NCBI RefSeq assembly: GCF_900009265.2
Contig: NZ_LR735027.1
Location: 35,392-99,391, forward strand
Direction: 5' to 3'
DNA length: 64,000 nucleotides
Source of the DNA: Planktothrix paucivesiculata PCC 9631
GTDB lineage: Bacteria; Cyanobacteriota; Cyanobacteriia; Cyanobacteriales; Microcoleaceae
Shown here: piece after piece, positions 44,416-54,386 of the stretch
Layout of the letters: each line of letters opens with the position of its first letter
Numbering within the stretch: position 1 is the stretch's first letter
The notes under the pieces: model-generated
Told to the model about the DNA's origin: nothing
Database searches by the model: none
Seen by the model: the letters and a program-made list of their open reading frames with translations, nothing else
Program-made: the position numbers and the translations under genes

Positions 44416-44955
44416 ATGACAAAAGTTGTTGAAATTCTATCTGCGGCTGAAATCCGGCGAACCGTTACCCGGATTGCTTCCCAAATTGTGGAAAAATATG
44501 GGAATTTAGATCATTTAGTTTTACTCGGAATTTATACCCGTGGGGTTCTGTTAGCAGAACTTTTGGCTCACCAAATTGAAGTTTTAGAACAGGTGCGGGT
44601 TCCGGTGGGGGCCTTAGATATTACGTTTTATCGAGATGATTTAGATCAGGTAGGAATGCGAACCCCGGAAAAAACTAAGATTCCCTTTGACTTGAGCGGG
44701 AAAACCGTGGTTTTAGTTGATGATGTGATTTATAAAGGCAGAACAATTCGGGCGGCTCTCAACGCTGTGATCGATTATGGACGTCCTGAAACCATTGGGT
44801 TAGCGGTTCTGGTTGATCGCGGCCATCGCCAACTGCCGATTCATCCTGATTTTACGGGCAAAAAACTCCCCACCGCTAAGGAAGAACAGGTGAAGGTCTA
44901 TTTAGAAGATCTCGATGGACGGGATGCGGTGGAATTACTGTCTCCTATTTCTTAG
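44416..44955 (+). CDS. pyrR: PyrR, pyrimidine attenuation regulator / uracil phosphoribosyltransferase
   Basis: The 179-residue PRTase-fold protein carries the PRPP-binding motif [18 protein letters not shown] and the conserved [11 protein letters not shown] and [11 protein letters not shown]. PyrR makes UMP from uracil and, in Bacillus-type bacteria, binds pyr mRNA. No pyr biosynthesis gene is adjacent. It follows cbiB by 46 bp and ends at a strong terminator. Confidence 0.92.
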   Translation: MTKVVEILSAAEIRRTVTRIASQIVEKYGNLDHLVLLGIYTRGVLLAELLAHQIEVLEQVRVPVGALDITFYRDDLDQVGMRTPEKTKIPFDLSGKTVVLVDDVIYKGRTIRAALNAVIDYGRPETIGLAVLVDRGHRQLPIHPDFTGKKLPTAKEEQVKVYLEDLDGRDAVELLSPIS

Positions 44956-45064
44956 ATATAATTTGTTTTATAACAAAGTTGATTATCGTTGATAAGTTCT
45001 GATCATATCCAATATTCGACCCCCTAAACCCCCCAGGGTGTTTTCAAAGTTGGGGGTAAAAAAG

Positions 45065-45118
45065 ATAAAAAAAGTGATCTTTTTTTGGTTTAATCAAAAA
45101 TAAATCACTTTTTTTTAT
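45065..45118 (+). terminator. Intrinsic terminator downstream of pyrR
   Basis: ataaaaaaagtgat (45065-45078) pairs with atcacttttttttat (45104-45118), and an inner tttttg/caaaaa stem fits in the loop. A T-rich run follows the stem. It lies 110 bases after the pyrR stop, before the repeat element. Confidence 0.75.
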
Positions 45119-45128
45119 TTTTTAAAAT

Positions 45129-45309
45129 TATAGCAATCCGTGCCGAGGCTGTAACATTTTAATACTGATATAAAACAGTCAAAAGTATTATCCGGTGTTC
45201 CCTATTCCCTATTCCCTATTCCCTATTCCCTATTCCCTATTCCCTGTTCCCTGTTCCCTGTTCCCTTTTGATCAAGAATTTTGAACACAACTCAAATAGG
45301 ATTGCTATA
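45129..45309. repeat. MITE-like element with terminal inverted repeats and heptamer array
   Basis: tatagcaatcc (45129-45139) and ggattgctata (45299-45309) are perfect 11-bp inverted repeats. Inside lie a stretch (45148-45192) that recurs at 63863-63910 and about ten tandem heptamers, ttcccta changing to ttccctg (45198-45267). The 181-bp unit codes for nothing. It looks like a non-autonomous element, or a repeat assembled from smaller ones. Confidence 0.75.
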
Positions 45310-45332
45310 TAATTAGGGAGAACCCACGGATT

Positions 45333-46454
45333 TTAAGCGGGAGTAGCTTGCAACGGTTTATCTAGTAAACGGCGAATTGATGCTTTTTCAATGAATCCCA
45401 CTAACACCCCATTCCGAATAACAGGAACTTCATTTAACTGTTGTTGTTCTAACAAATTTACCACTTCTAAGAGGGATTGTTTAGCATCAATGATGGTTGT
45501 AAACTCTACGGGTTTCATTACGGTTTGAATCTGAGTTAACGGCCATTGGGCGGTCGGAATAGGTTTGAGGTCATCTCCGCTAATTTGACCGACTAATTTT
45601 CCGGCTTCATTGGTAACTAAAAATTGTGGAATTGCGGGTTTGCCAATAATATAATCATTGACAAAAGTTCTTAATGAAATGTCTTGAGAAACCACGGAAT
45701 TTTGAGTTACTAAGGCATCTTCGGCGGTCAAACCCGATAATTTATTCCGCAGAGTTGCATCCTTAGCTAAAACCCCAGCATTACTAAATACAAACCACCC
45801 AATTAAAATTGTCCAGAAATTAGGAGAGCCCCCAGATAGGAATAGGGGTAAAAATCCTAATCCAATTCCCATTAAACCTAATCCTTGACCCGCCCGACTG
45901 GCAAAGACAGTGCCCTGATATTGATTCCCGGTAATTTTCCAAACCAAAGCCTTGAGAATATTCCCGCCATCAAGGGGTAAACCAGGAATTAAATTAAAGA
46001 TTGCTAAGGCTAAATTAACATAGGCTAAGAGATCTACTAAAGCCGATAATGCCCCTGTTACTAGGATATAGGAGCCGATAAAATGCAACCCCAAAAATAA
46101 CAATAAACTCACTAGCGGCCCGGCAATGGCAATCCAAAAAGCCCCGGCGGGTGTTTTCGCTTCTTGGTCTAAACCCGCTAATCCACCAAACAAAAATAAC
46201 GTAATAGATTTAACTTGAATTCCTTGTTTAATCGCAACGAAACTATGTCCTAATTCATGGGCTAAAACCGAAGCAAATAGGAGTAATGCGGCTATTAATC
46301 CGAGAAATAATGACAGTCCTAAACCTAATTGTGGAAATTGAGAGCCCAAATTTCCCCCATAACTGAGGGTCATTAATCCCAGAATCAGAAACCAAGAAAG
46401 GTTAATATAAAATGGGATACCGAATAAATTACCGACGCGAATAGAGCCATTCAT
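45333..46454 (-). CDS. Site-2 protease family membrane metalloprotease with CBS domains
   Basis: Site-2 proteases cut substrates inside the membrane. The zinc site is HELGH (residues 66-70) in a membrane helix, with the second motif NLIPGLPLDGGN providing Asp162. Six hydrophobic segments span residues 10-220. Two CBS domains follow (about 240-365: SQDISLRTFVNDYIIG, then MKPVEFTTIIDAKQSLLEV), which may sense adenylates. Length 373 aa is normal for this subgroup. Substrate unknown; often an anti-sigma factor or a membrane regulator in relatives. Confidence 0.9.
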   Translation of the reverse strand: MNGSIRVGNLFGIPFYINLSWFLILGLMTLSYGGNLGSQFPQLGLGLSLFLGLIAALLLFASVLAHELGHSFVAIKQGIQVKSITLFLFGGLAGLDQEAKTPAGAFWIAIAGPLVSLLLFLGLHFIGSYILVTGALSALVDLLAYVNLALAIFNLIPGLPLDGGNILKALVWKITGNQYQGTVFASRAGQGLGLMGIGLGFLPLFLSGGSPNFWTILIGWFVFSNAGVLAKDATLRNKLSGLTAEDALVTQNSVVSQDISLRTFVNDYIIGKPAIPQFLVTNEAGKLVGQISGDDLKPIPTAQWPLTQIQTVMKPVEFTTIIDAKQSLLEVVNLLEQQQLNEVPVIRNGVLVGFIEKASIRRLLDKPLQATPA

Positions 46455-46651
46455 GTTGGCTACCTCTTAATTAATTATCCAGAAGTAGATTCAACCTCTG
46501 GTATTTCATAAACCTATTGTAACGAATTGTAAATAAACTCGGCAATCCAATCTAGGTCGTATATACCAACCTATTAAGTACGGTTTTCCTCTGTTAGCAA
46601 TCAAAAAAAATAGTTTTGATGGTTGCCTATTTTACCATAAAAACACCGTTT

Positions 46652-47638
46652 CTAAACTTGATAATAGGAGCGATACCATTCTACAAAGCGTTGGACTCCA
46701 ACTTCAATAGAAGTATTGGGCTGAAAGTCTACATCTTGAATTAAAGCATCGACATCCGCATAAGTTCTCGGGACATCTCCGGGTTGAATTGGCATAAAGT
46801 TTTTAATGGCAGTTTTACCCAATGTTGTTTCTAAGACTTCAATCAAATGTAACAATTCAATCGGTTGATTATTACCAATATTATACACTTTATAGGGTGC
46901 AGTTGTATTAGGGTTTTCACCGGATTGGGGAATTCTATCTAAGGTTCTAATGACTCCTTCTACGATATCATCAATATAGGTAAAATCCCGTTGCATTTTG
47001 CCATAATTAAAAACATCAATGGGTTTTTCTTCGAGAATGGCTTTTGTAAAAATAAACATCGCCATATCAGGACGACCCCAAGGCCCATAAACGGTAAAAA
47101 ATCGCAATCCTGTTGTGGGAATATTGTATAAATGGCTATAGCTATGGGCGATTAATTCATTAGCTTTTTTGGTTACCGCATATAAACTAACCGGGTAATC
47201 TACATTATCTTCTACTGAAAAGGGGATTTTCTTATTGGCGCCATAAACCGAACTCGAAGACGCATATACTAAATGTTGGATTTGGGAGTGGCGACAGCCT
47301 TCTAAAATATTGAGAAAACCCACTAGGTTACTATCAAGATAGGCGTAGGGATTTTTTAAGGAATATCGCACCCCAGCTTGGGCGGCAAGATGGGCAACTC
47401 GTTCAAAATTTCCCTGGGAAAATAACTGATTCATGCCTTCGCGGTCGGCTAAATCGAGTTGTTGAAAGGAAAATCCTTCTCGGGGGGTTAATTGTTCTAA
47501 ACGGGCTTGTTTGAGAGAAACATCATAATAATCATTCAGATTATCAATTCCGATGATGGTGTCTCCTCGATCTAACAAACGTTGACACAGGTGAAATCCA
47601 ATGAATCCCGCTACACCGGTTACTAATAAATTAGCCAT
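46652..47638 (-). CDS. NAD-dependent sugar epimerase, probable UDP-glucuronate 4-epimerase
   Basis: The Rossmann motif [12 protein letters not shown] starts at residue 6, the catalytic Ser is in [10 protein letters not shown], and Tyr-x3-Lys is in [27 protein letters not shown] is characteristic of UDP-glucuronate 4-epimerases (CapI/GAE group), used in capsule and exopolysaccharide precursors. The ATG at 47638 starts the fold directly; an upstream in-frame ATG at 47668 adds 10 weak residues. No polysaccharide genes are adjacent. Confidence 0.85.
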   Translation of the reverse strand: MANLLVTGVAGFIGFHLCQRLLDRGDTIIGIDNLNDYYDVSLKQARLEQLTPREGFSFQQLDLADREGMNQLFSQGNFERVAHLAAQAGVRYSLKNPYAYLDSNLVGFLNILEGCRHSQIQHLVYASSSSVYGANKKIPFSVEDNVDYPVSLYAVTKKANELIAHSYSHLYNIPTTGLRFFTVYGPWGRPDMAMFIFTKAILEEKPIDVFNYGKMQRDFTYIDDIVEGVIRTLDRIPQSGENPNTTAPYKVYNIGNNQPIELLHLIEVLETTLGKTAIKNFMPIQPGDVPRTYADVDALIQDVDFQPNTSIEVGVQRFVEWYRSYYQV

Positions 47639-47746
47639 TTTTCCCCCTATAAATTCTAATAGTGACAAGGAAAACTACAACCGATCCTGTTAAAACTAAT
47701 GAATTATTGTAGTATAGCAGAGAATCAAGAATATAGACAGAGGATA

Positions 47747-50296
47747 ATGATGTTAAATCAATATTTAATGGGTTTGGGGATTTTTCCCGTTTTATTATTT
47801 AATAATTTTACCCTAACTTTTGGCAATTATCAACCTCTGGCATATCAGACTATTGTTCAAAATAATACCATTGATGCAACGGCTTTATTTCAACAAGGCA
47901 AACAATATTATACTCAAGGACAATATGCTCAAGCCGCTGAAATTTTAGAACGGGCAATTTTAGGTTTTTCTCAAGCCGGAGATTGGGTAAATCAAGCGAT
48001 CGCTTTAAGTAATCTCTCTTTGGTCTTTCAACAATTAGGACAATGGGAAAAAGCCGAAAATACCCTAGGGTCAAGTTTGGAATTAATTAATGATTCATCT
48101 TTTCCTAAAAAACCTTTGATTCTGGCTCAAATTTTAGAGATTCAAGGACAATTACAACTGACAAAAGGACAGCCCGAACAGGCAATTAAAACCTGGAAAC
48201 AATCTTTTAAACTCTATGATCAAGCAGGAAATTGGTTAGGGAAAATTACGAATCAAATTAATCAATCCATTGCTTTACAGACTTTAGGACTTTATCGACA
48301 ATCTTTAAAAACCTTAACAGAAGTCAACGAAAATCTAAAATCTCAACCGGATTCTTTAATTAAAGCAACGGCTTTATTAAGTTTAGGAAATACCTTAAAA
48401 CAGGTCGGAGATTTAACAAATTCTCAAATAGTTTTACAACAAAGTTTGGAATTGGCTAAAACCTTAAATGATTCTCAATTATTAAGTAAAATTTATTTGA
48501 GTTTGGCTAATATTAATCGAATTCAGAATAATTTAGATTTGGCTTTAGAATATTATCAAAATTCCGCGAAAACCGCCCCGGATGATTTGGGAAAAATCTC
48601 AGCCTTAATTAATCAATATAGTTTGCTAATTGACTTAAATAAACAAACAGAAGCAGAAAGTTTATCTGATCAAATTAAATCTTTTCTTCCTCAAGTTCCT
48701 GTAAGTCGTAGTTTAATTTATGCTCAGGTTAATTTTACCAATTATTTACTTAAAGCCGAAACAAAATCAGATGCTAATTTTTCGGAAGTTATCACCTTGT
48801 TAAATAATGCTATTCAAGATGCTAAAAATTTACAAGATTTGCGAGCAGAATCCTACGCATTAGGAAGTTTAGGAAAATTTTATGAACAAAATCAACAACC
48901 CCTAGAAGCCCAAAAATTAACCGAAAAAGCCTTATTAATTGCCCAATCAATTAATGCCTCCGATATCGCCTATCAATGGCAATGGCAGTTAGGAAGACTC
49001 CTCAAACAACAAAATCAAAAAGAACGAGCGATCGCTGCCTATACAGAAGCCGTTAATAGCCTAAAATCCCTGAGAAAAGACCTAGTAGCCATTGACCAAA
49101 ATGTGCAGTTTTCCTTTCGAGAAAGTGTGGAACCCGTCTATCGGGAATTAGTGGATTTAATCTTACAATCTCCCACTCAAGAAAACTTAAAAACCGCCAG
49201 AGAACTGATAGAATCCTTACAACTTGCAGAACTAGATAACTTCTTCCAAGAAGCCTGTTTAGATCAAGAAATTAAACCCCAACAAATTGATCAAATAGAT
49301 TCGCAAGCCGCCGTAATATATCCAATTATTTTAGCCAATCGTTTAGAAGTAATTATCTCAATCCCTGATCAACCTTTAAAATACTATTCTACCCCCATTC
49401 CTCAAGCACAAGTGGAAAATACAGTGCGTAAATTACGGCTCTCATTTCAACCCATTTTTTCCACCAAAGAGCGTTTACAATTATCCCAACAGGTTTATGA
49501 TTTGCTGATTCGTGCAGCCGAACCTGATCTCAAAAATAATTCGATTAAAACCTTAGTTTTTGTATTAGATGGTTCCCTGCGGAATATCCCCATGGCAGCC
49601 CTATATGATGGGAAAAAATATCTCGTTGAAACCTATAATTTAGCCCTAACTCCGGGCTTACAACTTCTAGCTTCTCGCTCCCTCAAACCGAATCAACTAC
49701 AAACCTTAACCGTCGGACTCAGTGAAGCCCGCCAAGGATTTTCCGCCCTCCCTGCGGTGGCTTCAGAAATCCAAAAAATTCAAGAAAATATTCCCACAAA
49801 AGTTTTATTGAATCAACAATTTACCCGGGACGCGGTGCAACAACAAATTCAAAAAACCGCCTTTCCGATCGTACATTTAGCGACCCATGGACAATTTAGT
49901 TCTAAAGCCGAAGATACATTTTTATTAACTTGGGAAAGTCGAATTAATGTTAAAGATTTAGATAATCTGCTTCGCACTCGCCAACCCGGGGAACAAAACC
50001 CCGTGGAATTATTGGTTTTGAGTGCTTGCGAAACCGCCACCGGAGATCAACGGGCTGCTTTAGGTTTAGCGGGGGTAGCCGTGCGTTCGGGGGCGCGAAG
50101 TACCCTGGCGACCCTATGGCAAGTTAACGACACATCCACCGCCTCCTTGATGGCACAATTCTATCAAGAATTAATACAACCCCAAGTTACTAAAGCCCAA
50201 GCCCTGCGTCAAGCTCAGTTAAAGCTGTTACAACAGCCTCAATATCAAGATCCTTATTATTGGGCGCCCTTTGTTTTGGTGGGAAATTGGCAATAG
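47747..50296 (+). CDS. TPR-CHAT protein (caspase-like peptidase family)
   Basis: An N-terminal hydrophobic segment (YLMGLGIFPVLLF) suggests export or anchoring. About ten TPR-like units follow (residues 45-470, e.g. LFQQGKQYYTQGQYAQAAEIL), then a linker helix region and a C-terminal CHAT domain (about 560-849). The CHAT catalytic pair is intact: His in VHLATHGQF (near 714) and Cys in LVLSACETATG (near 760). CHAT proteases include separase-like and gasdermin-activating enzymes. The start is either ATG 47747 or 47750, downstream of agagga (47739-47744). It heads a three-gene set with DUF928 and a CHASE2 cyclase. Confidence 0.88.
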   Translation: MMLNQYLMGLGIFPVLLFNNFTLTFGNYQPLAYQTIVQNNTIDATALFQQGKQYYTQGQYAQAAEILERAILGFSQAGDWVNQAIALSNLSLVFQQLGQWEKAENTLGSSLELINDSSFPKKPLILAQILEIQGQLQLTKGQPEQAIKTWKQSFKLYDQAGNWLGKITNQINQSIALQTLGLYRQSLKTLTEVNENLKSQPDSLIKATALLSLGNTLKQVGDLTNSQIVLQQSLELAKTLNDSQLLSKIYLSLANINRIQNNLDLALEYYQNSAKTAPDDLGKISALINQYSLLIDLNKQTEAESLSDQIKSFLPQVPVSRSLIYAQVNFTNYLLKAETKSDANFSEVITLLNNAIQDAKNLQDLRAESYALGSLGKFYEQNQQPLEAQKLTEKALLIAQSINASDIAYQWQWQLGRLLKQQNQKERAIAAYTEAVNSLKSLRKDLVAIDQNVQFSFRESVEPVYRELVDLILQSPTQENLKTARELIESLQLAELDNFFQEACLDQEIKPQQIDQIDSQAAVIYPIILANRLEVIISIPDQPLKYYSTPIPQAQVENTVRKLRLSFQPIFSTKERLQLSQQVYDLLIRAAEPDLKNNSIKTLVFVLDGSLRNIPMAALYDGKKYLVETYNLALTPGLQLLASRSLKPNQLQTLTVGLSEARQGFSALPAVASEIQKIQENIPTKVLLNQQFTRDAVQQQIQKTAFPIVHLATHGQFSSKAEDTFLLTWESRINVKDLDNLLRTRQPGEQNPVELLVLSACETATGDQRAALGLAGVAVRSGARSTLATLWQVNDTSTASLMAQFYQELIQPQVTKAQALRQAQLKLLQQPQYQDPYYWAPFVLVGNWQ

Positions 50297-50474
50297 ATTA
50301 TAACTCTAACCTTAAATGATTCAAGATTTCAGGGCGGTTGCTACCCTGATTTTCAGATGGGGTTTTGATAAAATTAAAATACTAGGTGCGTTACCCGGGA
50401 CAGATTCATGTCAGACCCGTCTCGTTAAATCCAATTCCATCATTTATTGGTATTCTTTGGAGACTTATACTTTT

Positions 50475-51269
50475 ATGCCACGGAAACATTTGCACCAACA
50501 ATGGATTAGCCTGTCTCTCCTCACCCTGGTCGGAGGAGCTTTTCTTCCCCAACTGTCTGTTATCGCCCAGCCAGACAGTTCTGAGGGCATCCAAATCAGC
50601 ATGGCCTTTGAACCCCCAGCCGGGGAAGGAATGCCTACCCGCACCGCCGGAGGAGGGTCTCGCGGTCAATGTCCTAACGTTGCTCAGGGAGTCAACCCCC
50701 CCTTAATGGCTTTAGTTCCGGCTTTTTCCACCCCGGCGAATAGCAAGGAAACGAATGTTAAAGGGTTGACTATGGCGGCAACTCCGACCTTCTTTTTCTA
50801 TGTTCCTCAAATTCCCACCACTGAAGCGGCTTTTAGCCTCAAAGATCAAGACAACAACGATATTTACCAAACCAATATAGCAATTTCTGATCAACAGGGA
50901 ATCGTCAGTATTCAACTTCCCCAAGACACCCCCGGATTAAAAGTGGGTCAAACCTATCGTTGGTCATTTGGGCTGATTTGTAATGCGGAAAAAAACACCG
51001 AACCTAAAGTTGTGTTTGTGACGGGGGAAATCAAAAGAACCGAACCGGATGCCAGCTTAACGGCAAAACTACAACAAGCCAAACCCTTAGAACAGGCTAA
51101 AATTTATGCTGAAAATGGGATTTGGTTTGAGAGTTTAGCCACCTTAGCAAAATTGCGTCAAACCCAACCTACTGATACCAATTTAACTCAGGAATGGAAA
51201 CAACTTTTGGAATCCGTGGGTTTAGAAGCGATCGCTAATCAACCCTTTGTGAATGCCCTTGATAATTAA
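50475..51269 (+). CDS. DUF928 exported protein
   Basis: From the ATG at 50475 the protein begins with a signal peptide (WISLSLLTLVGGAFLPQLSV, cleaved near VIAQ) and then the DUF928 region: RGQCPNVA, PTFFFYVPQIPTTEAAFSL, GIVSIQLPQD and YRWSFGLICN. Two cysteines (RGQC and LICN) could form a disulfide outside the cytoplasm. DUF928 has no known function. It lies 178 bp after the CHAT gene and 16 bp before the CHASE2 cyclase, so all three probably form one operon. Confidence 0.88.
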   Translation: MPRKHLHQQWISLSLLTLVGGAFLPQLSVIAQPDSSEGIQISMAFEPPAGEGMPTRTAGGGSRGQCPNVAQGVNPPLMALVPAFSTPANSKETNVKGLTMAATPTFFFYVPQIPTTEAAFSLKDQDNNDIYQTNIAISDQQGIVSIQLPQDTPGLKVGQTYRWSFGLICNAEKNTEPKVVFVTGEIKRTEPDASLTAKLQQAKPLEQAKIYAENGIWFESLATLAKLRQTQPTDTNLTQEWKQLLESVGLEAIANQPFVNALDN

Positions 51270-51285
51270 TTAAGGTTAAACTCCC

Positions 51286-53244
51286 ATGCAGTATGAAGTT
51301 ATGAAACCCAAAAAAACCGCCTTCAGACTTCATACTTTAAGACTACGAGTTTCTTGGCAAGGACTGAAGTTATTCCGTTATTTATGGTTAAGTCCAGTGA
51401 TAACCGCTTCAGTCATTGCCTTGCAAAGTACGGGTTTTTTACAACTTTTAGATTGGGCAACTTTTGATCAATTTGTCCGTTGGCGACCCCTGGAAGCTCC
51501 CGACCCTCGAATTGTGATTGTTACGATTGACGAACCGGATTTAAAAAAGCTCGGACAATGGCCGATTCCTGATGCTATTTTAGCAAAATTAATTAAAAAA
51601 ATCAAGCAACAAAACCCCGTTTCCATTGGCTTAGATATCTATAGAAATTTACCCGTTGAACCCGGGAATAAAGATTTAGTTAATATTTTTAAAACTACTC
51701 CAAATTTAATCGGTGTAGAAAAGGTTGTTGAAGATCAAAATCGAGCATCTATTGAACCTCCACCTACATTAAAAGAAAAAGATCAAGTGGGGGCGGCGGA
51801 TTTAATTTTAGATGCCGATGGCAAAATTCGCCGAGCATTATTATCAATAAAACCACCGGACAGTCCTACTATTCTTAATTTGGGCGCGAGACTTGCTCTA
51901 ATGTATTTAGAAGCTCAAGGAGTGACCCCAGAAATGACGGAAAATCATCAGGTAAAATTAGGAAAAGCCGAATTTATTCGATTTACTGAAAATGATGGGG
52001 GTTATGTTCGCGCCGATGATAAGGGGTATCAAATCCTATTAAATTATCGCGGATCGCAGGATAATTTTAATAAAATTTCGATAACTGAGGTTTTAAATAA
52101 TCAAATTCCCCCAGATCTTTTTAGAGATAAAATTGTATTAATTGGCCCCTTTGCTCAAAGTTTAAATGATTTATTTTTTACTCCCTATACCAGTAATTTA
52201 TTTAGTATTAGCGATCGCACTCCCGGAGTAATTATTCATGCCAATATTGCCAGTAAAATTATTAGTAGTGCTTTAGATGGACGACCTTTAATTTATGTTT
52301 GGTCGGATCGAATGGAATGGTTTTGGGTCTTTGTTTGGTCAACTTTAGGCAGTAGTTTAGGCTGGGTTTATGGGGGAACCCGTTGGACAGTATATTGTTT
52401 GATTTTGGCAACTGGGGGTTTAATTCTGATTTCCTACGGAGCGTTTTTAAGTGGATGGTGGCTTCCTTTAATTTCTCCTCTATTAGCATTAGTGAGTTCG
52501 GGAATGGTAGTAACAGCTTATATTGCTAATGTTGAACGTCAAGATCGGAAAATGGTGATGACTTTATTTCAACGTTATGTGAATCCCAAAATTGCCGAAA
52601 CTATTTGGCAAAATCGAGAGGATTTATTAGAAAAAGGTCAAATTATGGGACAGAAAATGACTGCTACTGTCCTATTTACTGATATTAGAGGATTTAGTAC
52701 CATTGCGGAACAGATGGAACCTGCCCTGTTAATGGGTTGGTTAAATGAATATATGAATGCTATGGCTAATATTGTGTTTGAACATGATGGAGTTGTGGAT
52801 AAATTTATGGGAGATGCTGTTATGGCCGTTTTTGGGGTTCCTATTCCTAGAAATTCTGATCAAGAAATTGCTCAAGATGCAACGGCGGCGGTATCCTGTG
52901 CTTTAGCGATGGGGGAAAAATTGCGATCGCTTAATCAACAATGGAAACAACAAAATCAACCCATAATTTCTATGAGAATTGGCATTGCGACCGGAATTGT
53001 TGTAACCGGAAGTTTGGGCAGTTCTCAAAGAATGGAATACACAACTTTAGGCGATAGTGTTAATATTGCCGCTCGTTTAGAAAGTTATGATAAATCGTTT
53101 GATAATCAAGGAATCTGTCGAATATTAATTAACGAAGAAACCCATCAACAAATTGATGGTAAGTTTCCGACTTGTTATGTCGGTCGGGTTCAATTACACG
53201 GACGTCAACAGTTAATTAATATTTATCAAGTCCTAAATGATTAA
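51286..53244 (+). CDS. CHASE2-domain adenylate cyclase
   Basis: TM1 (about residues 30-50) precedes an extracytoplasmic CHASE2 domain (about 55-335, with FDQFVRWRPLEAPDPRIVIV and GLDIYRNLP). Three close membrane helices (about 345-415) lead to a class III cyclase domain (about 455-640). Metal-binding Asp residues are in LFTDIRGFS and MGDAVMAVFG, the Lys in VDKFMGD fits adenine binding, and EYTTLGDSVNIAARLE closes the site. It should sense an external signal, perhaps through the DUF928 partner encoded 16 bp upstream, and make cAMP inside. Confidence 0.92.
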   Translation: MQYEVMKPKKTAFRLHTLRLRVSWQGLKLFRYLWLSPVITASVIALQSTGFLQLLDWATFDQFVRWRPLEAPDPRIVIVTIDEPDLKKLGQWPIPDAILAKLIKKIKQQNPVSIGLDIYRNLPVEPGNKDLVNIFKTTPNLIGVEKVVEDQNRASIEPPPTLKEKDQVGAADLILDADGKIRRALLSIKPPDSPTILNLGARLALMYLEAQGVTPEMTENHQVKLGKAEFIRFTENDGGYVRADDKGYQILLNYRGSQDNFNKISITEVLNNQIPPDLFRDKIVLIGPFAQSLNDLFFTPYTSNLFSISDRTPGVIIHANIASKIISSALDGRPLIYVWSDRMEWFWVFVWSTLGSSLGWVYGGTRWTVYCLILATGGLILISYGAFLSGWWLPLISPLLALVSSGMVVTAYIANVERQDRKMVMTLFQRYVNPKIAETIWQNREDLLEKGQIMGQKMTATVLFTDIRGFSTIAEQMEPALLMGWLNEYMNAMANIVFEHDGVVDKFMGDAVMAVFGVPIPRNSDQEIAQDATAAVSCALAMGEKLRSLNQQWKQQNQPIISMRIGIATGIVVTGSLGSSQRMEYTTLGDSVNIAARLESYDKSFDNQGICRILINEETHQQIDGKFPTCYVGRVQLHGRQQLINIYQVLND

Positions 53245-53324
53245 AATTTTGTTGTTGCCCGTTGTTGCCCGTTGTTGCGCTTCAGCGCAATCTTTATAAA
53301 AGTGCTCATCCCAACAACCAACTT

Positions 53325-54281
53325 TTAATTGGGATTAAAAGGAGTAGATTTCCCCCCCAACGCTTCCACAATCGTTTTAGTATTCTTAACCAACATTTTA
53401 ATATAGGTTTCGCCTTCACTCCCCGGAGCGCCAATAGAATCAGAATATAACTGCTCTGGAGCTAATTTAACCCCCGATTCTTCGGCAACCGTTGTAATTA
53501 ATTGAGGGTTAATAGTAGTTTCTGCAAAAATAGCTGGAACTCCCGCTTTTTGAATCGAATTAGCTAAGGTTTTAACAGTTTTCGCACTCGGTTGTTCCTC
53601 CGTACTAATCCCAATTAATGTCCCAATAATCTCTAATCCGTAGCCATGGGCATAATATTGAAACGCATCATGAGTTGTGACTAACTTTCGGTTTTCAGGG
53701 GGAATTGTGGCAATTTGTTCTTGAATCCAAATATCTAATTTAGTTAACTCCTGGGTTAATTTCGCAGCATTATTAGTAAAAATATCCCGATCTTCAGGAG
53801 ACAAAATAATTAACTCATCCCTAATTTTATTCGCCATTAAAATAGCATTTTTAGCCGTTCCCCAAACATGAGGATCGGGTTGTTTTTGTCCTTTATATTC
53901 AAAATCCAAAGGTTTAACCACTTCCCCCACCGCTACTTTTTTTCCCTGAGTTCCCGCCGCCCTAATTAACTTAATTAATCCCGGTTCCAAATCATAACCA
54001 TTATAAAAAATTAAATCCGCTTTTTCCAAAGCAATACTATTTTGAGGAACAGGTTCATAAACATGGGGATCTGTACCCGGTTTTAAAATTCCAAGATGTT
54101 CAATTTCATCCCCAGCAATCTGTTCGGTTAAGTCCGCAATAATGGTACTCGTAGATACAACTTTCGGTTGATTACTCTCAACAGAATCATCTGTTTTTCC
54201 TTGAGTACAACTGCTTAATCCGGTTAACAGAATCCCGAAAAAAATCCCCCAAAACTGAATAGGAAAGGCTTTTTGAGTCAT
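53325..54281 (-). CDS. mntC: Manganese ABC transporter substrate-binding lipoprotein
   Basis: The ATG at 54281 gives a lipoprotein signal peptide with lipobox LSSC (Cys at residue 25); an ATG at 54296 adds 5 residues. Metal ligands typical of the Mn-binding cluster A-I group are visible: His in TDPHVYEP, His in PDPHVWGT, Glu in IFAETTINP and Asp in LYSDSIGAPG. A long His-rich loop, marking Zn-specific ZnuA, is absent, so Mn is favoured. The gene is divergent from mntA with a 105-bp spacer; mntB, the permease gene, is not adjacent to either. Confidence 0.88.
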   Translation of the reverse strand: MTQKAFPIQFWGIFFGILLTGLSSCTQGKTDDSVESNQPKVVSTSTIIADLTEQIAGDEIEHLGILKPGTDPHVYEPVPQNSIALEKADLIFYNGYDLEPGLIKLIRAAGTQGKKVAVGEVVKPLDFEYKGQKQPDPHVWGTAKNAILMANKIRDELIILSPEDRDIFTNNAAKLTQELTKLDIWIQEQIATIPPENRKLVTTHDAFQYYAHGYGLEIIGTLIGISTEEQPSAKTVKTLANSIQKAGVPAIFAETTINPQLITTVAEESGVKLAPEQLYSDSIGAPGSEGETYIKMLVKNTKTIVEALGGKSTPFNPN

Positions 54282-54386
54282 GGTTGGTGAGATCATTATA
54301 GGGTTTTCATAATATTTTCATTTTTATGATAGACTATAAAAAATCATCCTCCCCAACTCGCGCCTAAAAAACACACAGGAACGCCG

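Noticed and set aside
45198..45267. CRISPR-like or regulatory array
   Set aside because: These are contiguous heptamers with no spacers, typical of cyanobacterial short tandem repeats.
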